Source of the DNA: Thelephora terrestris
Lineage: Eukaryota; Basidiomycota; Agaricomycetes; Thelephorales; Thelephoraceae
Length of the DNA: 64,000 bases
Assembly (NCBI GenBank): GCA_015956445.1
Contig: WIUZ02000005.1
Span: 930,001 to 994,000, forward strand
Direction of reading: 5' to 3'
The first letter of the stretch is position 1, and each line of letters opens with the position of its first letter. Of the stretch, positions 60,330-64,000 are shown piece by piece. A program made the translations under genes and the position numbers. The notes beneath the pieces were generated by a model, which was not told the origin of the DNA, made no database searches, and worked only from the letters and a program-made list of their open reading frames with translations.

Positions 60330-60819
60330 ATGCCTACTTCTCCCTGCGCGATTCCACCCGTCAATGTCCATCTTCCAAGTGCTAACGCGGTGATAACTGA
60401 CATCCCCGTTGGATCGTCCACTTCTCCGTCTTCACTGACCGTGGGTGACGAGCAACTCACAGTACGACCCCTCTCCTCCGCCCCTCGCCCCTTTGCTTAC
60501 CTTTGCCCACTCGAAAGCGTACCGTTTATTATATTCATGATGGCAGATCGATCACGGTGCGTTCTTCCGTGTCTTGACCGCCTCCGTCGGCGCTCAGCGT
60601 ATCTCCCTTTGGCTCTAGTTCGAAATCGTGAATAAAAGGGCGTCCGTATTGGAGCCAGACTTCAGCGTTGAAGAAATCGAACCCATTCCTCATAACATCT
60701 TCAAAAGAATCTCAAAAGTGAGTTCAGGCTGGGTGACGCTCCGTTCTCAATTTCAATGAACTGATGGTCTTAACGCGAAGAAAATATTCTGCTCTTGCAT
60801 TTCAAAATGCGACGCGTAA
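60330..60819 (+). pseudogene. Candidate small gene with an in-frame TAG
   Basis: After a CT-rich leader, ATG 60330 reads MPTSPCAIPPVNVHLPSANA to VGDEQLT. A GTACGA intron (about 60460-60546) joins to IDHGAFFRVLTASVGAQRIS, LWL, then TAG at 60616-60618. The same frame continues FEIVNKRASVLEPDFSVEEI, EPIPHNIFKRISK to a GTGAGT donor near 60719, whose AG near 60781 leads to KIFCSCISKCDA and TAA at 60817-60819. A 20-nt GT...AG segment ends exactly at the TAG but removing it breaks the frame. The product up to the TAG would be about 67 residues, with readthrough about 115. No family recognised. Confidence 0.35.
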
Positions 60820-61048
60820 AAGCCAAGACTTTAAGCACAGTTGGCACCACTTTAATCACATCTGAAGCTTCGAGTCCCCACTCGTCTTTCTTTTCTACCC
60901 CCGCCAACAACTATCATATATGCAATGTATAAGTATGTATATGCGACGTCATAGTATTACCTCTATATCCTGGATAAACACGATACTTCCTGGAAATAAT
61001 CCGCAAAACACCAGATAGCATGAAACAGCGAGGGACAACACTGAGTGG

Positions 61049-61694
61049 TCATGTGGGCGCATGTCCGGGTCCTGGGTTATGGAAATCCTGCGCCGGCGAC
61101 TTCATGGCGGATGAAATGGTATCGGATGGAGAAGAGCCTTGTGGGAGCGCCGTTTCAATGCATTGCCGTATCACAGCATTCCTGGGTGAGGTGTATAAGA
61201 CATTGCGCAACATAACTACGGACGACCTTCCCCACCGTTGCTTAAACTTGGCCAGTATTACGTGAGGTGAAGAGACATCCTCGGTGGCTCTGATAGGTAT
61301 CAATGCGCGTTCTCGAGATAGCTATGGTGAAATAGGCTTACGATGGGCCCGTAGACAAGGTACTTGTGTGGATGATGTACATCTTGTCGTTCTTACTCAG
61401 AAGTTCATCACTGCTAGAGGCGGCGGCTCCAGGAGCGTCTGTGACCTTTAAGGAAGTCACGGCAATGTTGTTAGATGTGCTTTTGGCCGAGGGCTGGCTG
61501 AGGCCTGCAGGGTCGTAGTCGAGGACTAGGATGTGTTCATCCTCAGATCTGGGGAGTAATTCGAGAGGAGAGTCGTCTTGGTAGTGGTATTGGATACTGG
61601 GATGTAGGAGGAGCGATGAAGGAGCCGCTTGGGTCGTCGAGAGTAGAGAGGAGTTGGAAACGAAGATGTAGTATGGTAGTTCTCCGGAAGTCAT
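61049..61694 (-). CDS. Conserved fungal protein of unknown function
   Basis: Two exons. ATG 61694 opens MTSGELPYYIFVSNSSLLST, SLLLHPSIQYHYQDDSPLEL, SEDEHILVLDYDPAGLSQPS, NNIAVTSLKVTDAPGAAASS and NDKMYIIHT. A GTACCT donor near 61360 leads across an intron of about 85 nt to RATEDVSSPHVILAKFKQRW, RSSVVMLRNVLYTSPRNAVI and RQCIETALPQGS, ending GHAPT with TGA at 61049-61051. I recall similar short fungal proteins with the LPYxIxVSN, HPxIxYHYxDDSP and VLDYDP blocks but no name or function. About 195 residues. No signal peptide or membrane helix. An upstream exon (MDERRMQTPSIIDHW near 61740) with a perfect donor exists but would exclude the conserved start. Confidence 0.6.
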
Positions 61695-62360
61695 CCTCAC
61701 CAGTGATCGATGATCGAGGGCGTCTGCATGCGTCTCTCATCCATCCACTGCAGTGAAGTGTGGACTCGAGGACGCTCGGAACTATCTGTCCATGCCCCAA
61801 GGCTCTTCAACCACGTACAAACTCGGATGTGTACCACGATATTCGCGTCTCCGACTGCTGGAACAGCGAAATAAACAGGACACGTCCTTCCTCGAGTCAC
61901 ATAGCCGCTTCCGTTCCATTAATTGCCCTTATACGGGGATTTCCCGCCTATCGTAACGCTGGAAACAACAGACTTAGCCGCGGCTTGGGCCTCCCCGCCA
62001 GCCTCCAGGCCAGGAAACGTCGAGCGTTCTCGATCAGCCATCAAACCCCACTCCTTATTGTTATGCGGACCCAATCCCCGTCCCTCGCATGCCTCACTTA
62101 TTGTTCTGTAGCACTCAGGGCAACTCAAGGCCAATGCATATATTACCTGTGCTCTTCACAGAGCCATATATTATCCTTCTCCTTCCGACTCTCCGCCTGC
62201 GCTGGTCGCATAACCTCTTGAACTCTTCACCATCTCCACCTCGAGGGTGTGATGTTTCCTTCTTCATTTCCGAGAAGCGTTGATTCGCCAGGTTCATCTC
62301 GTATGAAACTCACTTCTGGGTCTACTCCTGTCCCCCAGACGTTCATGCCTTTCGGGAGAT
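61695..62360. other. Divergent intergenic stretch
   Basis: Region between the starts of the conserved unknown and the kinase-like gene. Frames on both strands are short and conflicting; a 5' exon of the kinase-like gene from ATG 62252 is possible. Nothing else seen. Confidence 0.4.
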
Positions 62361-64000
62361 ATGCTGATGTTGGAGCCCGAAAAATCAAATGCTCTCGTCC
62401 AGGCTTACGACTCCACGGTTGGTTTGTCTCATTCCGGGCTCTGTTTATGGCTGACACAATATGTCTCAGTCGGTTCAGCGAGTACCTTGTATCTCAGTAA
62501 AGGCACTCTGCTCGGAAAGGACATAACCTACATCTCTCAAGTGTAAGTGTGTGTCAATGGTCATCTTTATCCGTGTCGTGTTGATGTAGATCGCAGCTGG
62601 AACGCCTGGGATCCGGAATCTGCACAGATGTTTTATGAACAGGTTCTGCCCTACATCCATCCTCAGACACTCCGGCCGTTGATGGGAGTTTGTGCCCCCA
62701 CTGTCATCGGCATCCACAGTATTGCAGCGGGTGGTTTTTCATTGGCAATGGAACTTCCTCATCCTATTGGCTGGCGTCCAGCAGACCCGTATATCTCCTT
62801 GGAGCTAAAGGAAAAGGTCATCGTCGCTTTCCAAAGTATCCACGGTCGGAATATCCTCCACAACGACGTCAAGTTGGAGAACATATTAATTGGTGTGTCT
62901 TGATGTCGGATTTTTTTTCGCGCCTCACCAACCGCTTGTACAGGCGACGATGATGAAGTAACCATTGTAGATTTTTGCAAAACGGTGGTCGACCCAGTGC
63001 CCGCGGACCTCGCTTTGGAAATGCGCGCTGTCAAGTTCATGCTCGATTACGAAGGTGCGAAGGAAATGGAGTACGAGAAGCTGCGTAGGGCGGAGTCGCG
63101 GGTGGGGAAAGATTTCCGGAGATCTTGGCTTCGACAGGCAGCTGAAAGACTAGGGCTTGCGGATGGGGCAGAATGCGAAGAGCCGTCTTCTCGAGATGAG
63201 GTCGATGTGTGTATCTGCCGTTGCTCCCGGTTTCTGCCCACTCACTCCCCAGGTCCAGTTCCCTCCCTTCAGCCGTAAATGCCTCATGAAATGGGATTCA
63301 GAAGTCGTCACGGAAGGCACAACACACTGCCCAGGATGGAGGGGGGAGCGTTTTGAAGTGCCGGAAGATATGCGGAGTCCGTCTTGGCCAGGAATTGAAG
63401 AGCACACCCCGCTCGGTACACCAACATACCAGCAACTCAACTCCATGACGGCATTCGACCATAACCCATTTGACTCACGCAACCAAGGGATGGAACAATG
63501 CCACTACTTCTCCAGTCTATGGTTATCGCTTCCGGAGTCCGCAGAATCAGGTCTCAAGGAGACCTTTGGAAGTTCTTCGTCTTCGTCGACTCCCACTGAT
63601 CTCTCGGACTACGCAACTGTTAGCGAACGCAGTTCCGCGTCAGAGACAGAACCTTCTGAGAAACGCCGTCCTGACACTCCGTCATACGTCCGCAAACGCT
63701 TACGAACCGAGGATCTCACCCGTCCAGACGACTACTCATATGAAATTAAGCGTGCTCGTCGCGCAAAATCCCTAGAACACATTGCCAAGTACGAGGACCA
63801 AATTTCCTGGGCAACGTACAGAACTGAAGGGCTGTGGCCCTCACCAAAGCCAAAAGGGAAGGAAAGGGCACCCTCTCACTTGGTCGCATCTCCACGGGGG
63901 ACTTCCCCTCCGGAATCGGATCTACTCACCCTCTCCGGCCTTTCCCCCGACCCTAACAAATCTGCTGCCGGGGGTAAAAGGTCAACGACCGGCTCCCCTC
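62361..64000 (+). CDS. Atypical protein-kinase-fold protein, 3' end beyond window
   Basis: ATG 62361 opens MLMLEPEKSNALVQAYDSTV, the N-lobe LTQYVSVGSASTLYLSKGTL and ITYISQ. An intron ending at CAG near 62597 leads to WNAWDPESAQMFYEQVLPYI, MGVCAPTVIGIHSIAAGGFS, SLELKEKVIVAFQSIHGRNI, the catalytic loop LHNDVKLENILIG, and after a short intron DDDEVTIVDFCKTV. So HND replaces HRD and DFC replaces DFG, while the catalytic Asp, the following Lys and Asn remain. After a further intron near 63210-63250 the frame is open to the window edge (750 bp) and codes a Ser/Pro/Arg-rich tail (SYVRKRLRTEDLTRPDDYSY). Basidiomycetes carry many such kinase-like proteins. The gene is incomplete on the right. Confidence 0.7.

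Noticed and set aside
60599-60618. A 20-nt intron GTATCT...CTCTAG
   Set aside because: Its removal leads to a stop codon within a few codons, and it is shorter than known fungal introns.

Overview
The window is nuclear DNA of a filamentous basidiomycete, most likely an Agaricomycete; I do not name a lower rank. The evidence is the dense, compact gene order on both strands, the many short GT-AG introns (mostly about 45-75 nt, often with CTRAY-like branch sites), roughly 50% GC, and the families present: a fungal Gef1-type ClC, DLT1, TVP23, AIM6, AVT1, an Itc1-like WAC/DDT protein, and an uncharacterised mushroom-type family with paired copies. I see no bacterial operons, CRISPR array, prophage, intact transposon or tRNA. 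Gene spans below run from start codon to stop codon and include introns. Splice sites were read by eye from GT-AG signals, reading frame and family conservation.

Left third (1-23.4 kb): ClC chloride/proton exchanger; an orphan gene; two members of one uncharacterised family on either side of mitochondrial pyruvate carrier MPC1; a gene-poor 1.9 kb; then a minus-strand run of AVT1-like vacuolar amino-acid transporter, DLT1, a secreted CAP/PR-1 protein, an unresolved orphan and EMC7; then eIF3k on the plus strand.

Middle third (23.5-44 kb): an Itc1/Acf1-like chromatin remodeller subunit, cytochrome b5 reductase, AIM6, a degenerate truncated short-chain dehydrogenase, mitochondrial ribosomal protein bL17m, mitochondrial acyl carrier protein, cytosolic ribosomal protein uL13, a three-KH RNA-binding protein, a leucine-rich-repeat protein, a candidate gene split by an in-frame TAG, a small orphan, a polytopic membrane orphan and TVP23.

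Right third (44.4-64 kb): a dual-specificity phosphatase, a coiled-coil protein of about 1,560 residues, an Sro7/Lgl/tomosyn homologue, a 2.4 kb gene-poor stretch with a degenerate TCTTGC-rich repeat, a second candidate gene with an in-frame TAG, a conserved unknown, and an atypical kinase-like gene that runs off the right edge.

The genes do not form one pathway; this is mostly a housekeeping neighbourhood. Mitochondrial functions recur (MPC1, bL17m, ACP, possibly AIM6), as do endomembrane functions (ClC, AVT1, EMC7, CBR1, TVP23, Sro7). The most unusual items are the paralogue pair around MPC1, the SDR without its catalytic half, the two coding-like frames split by single TAG codons, the 20-nt microexons of MPC1 and the repeat at 59.0-59.5 kb.
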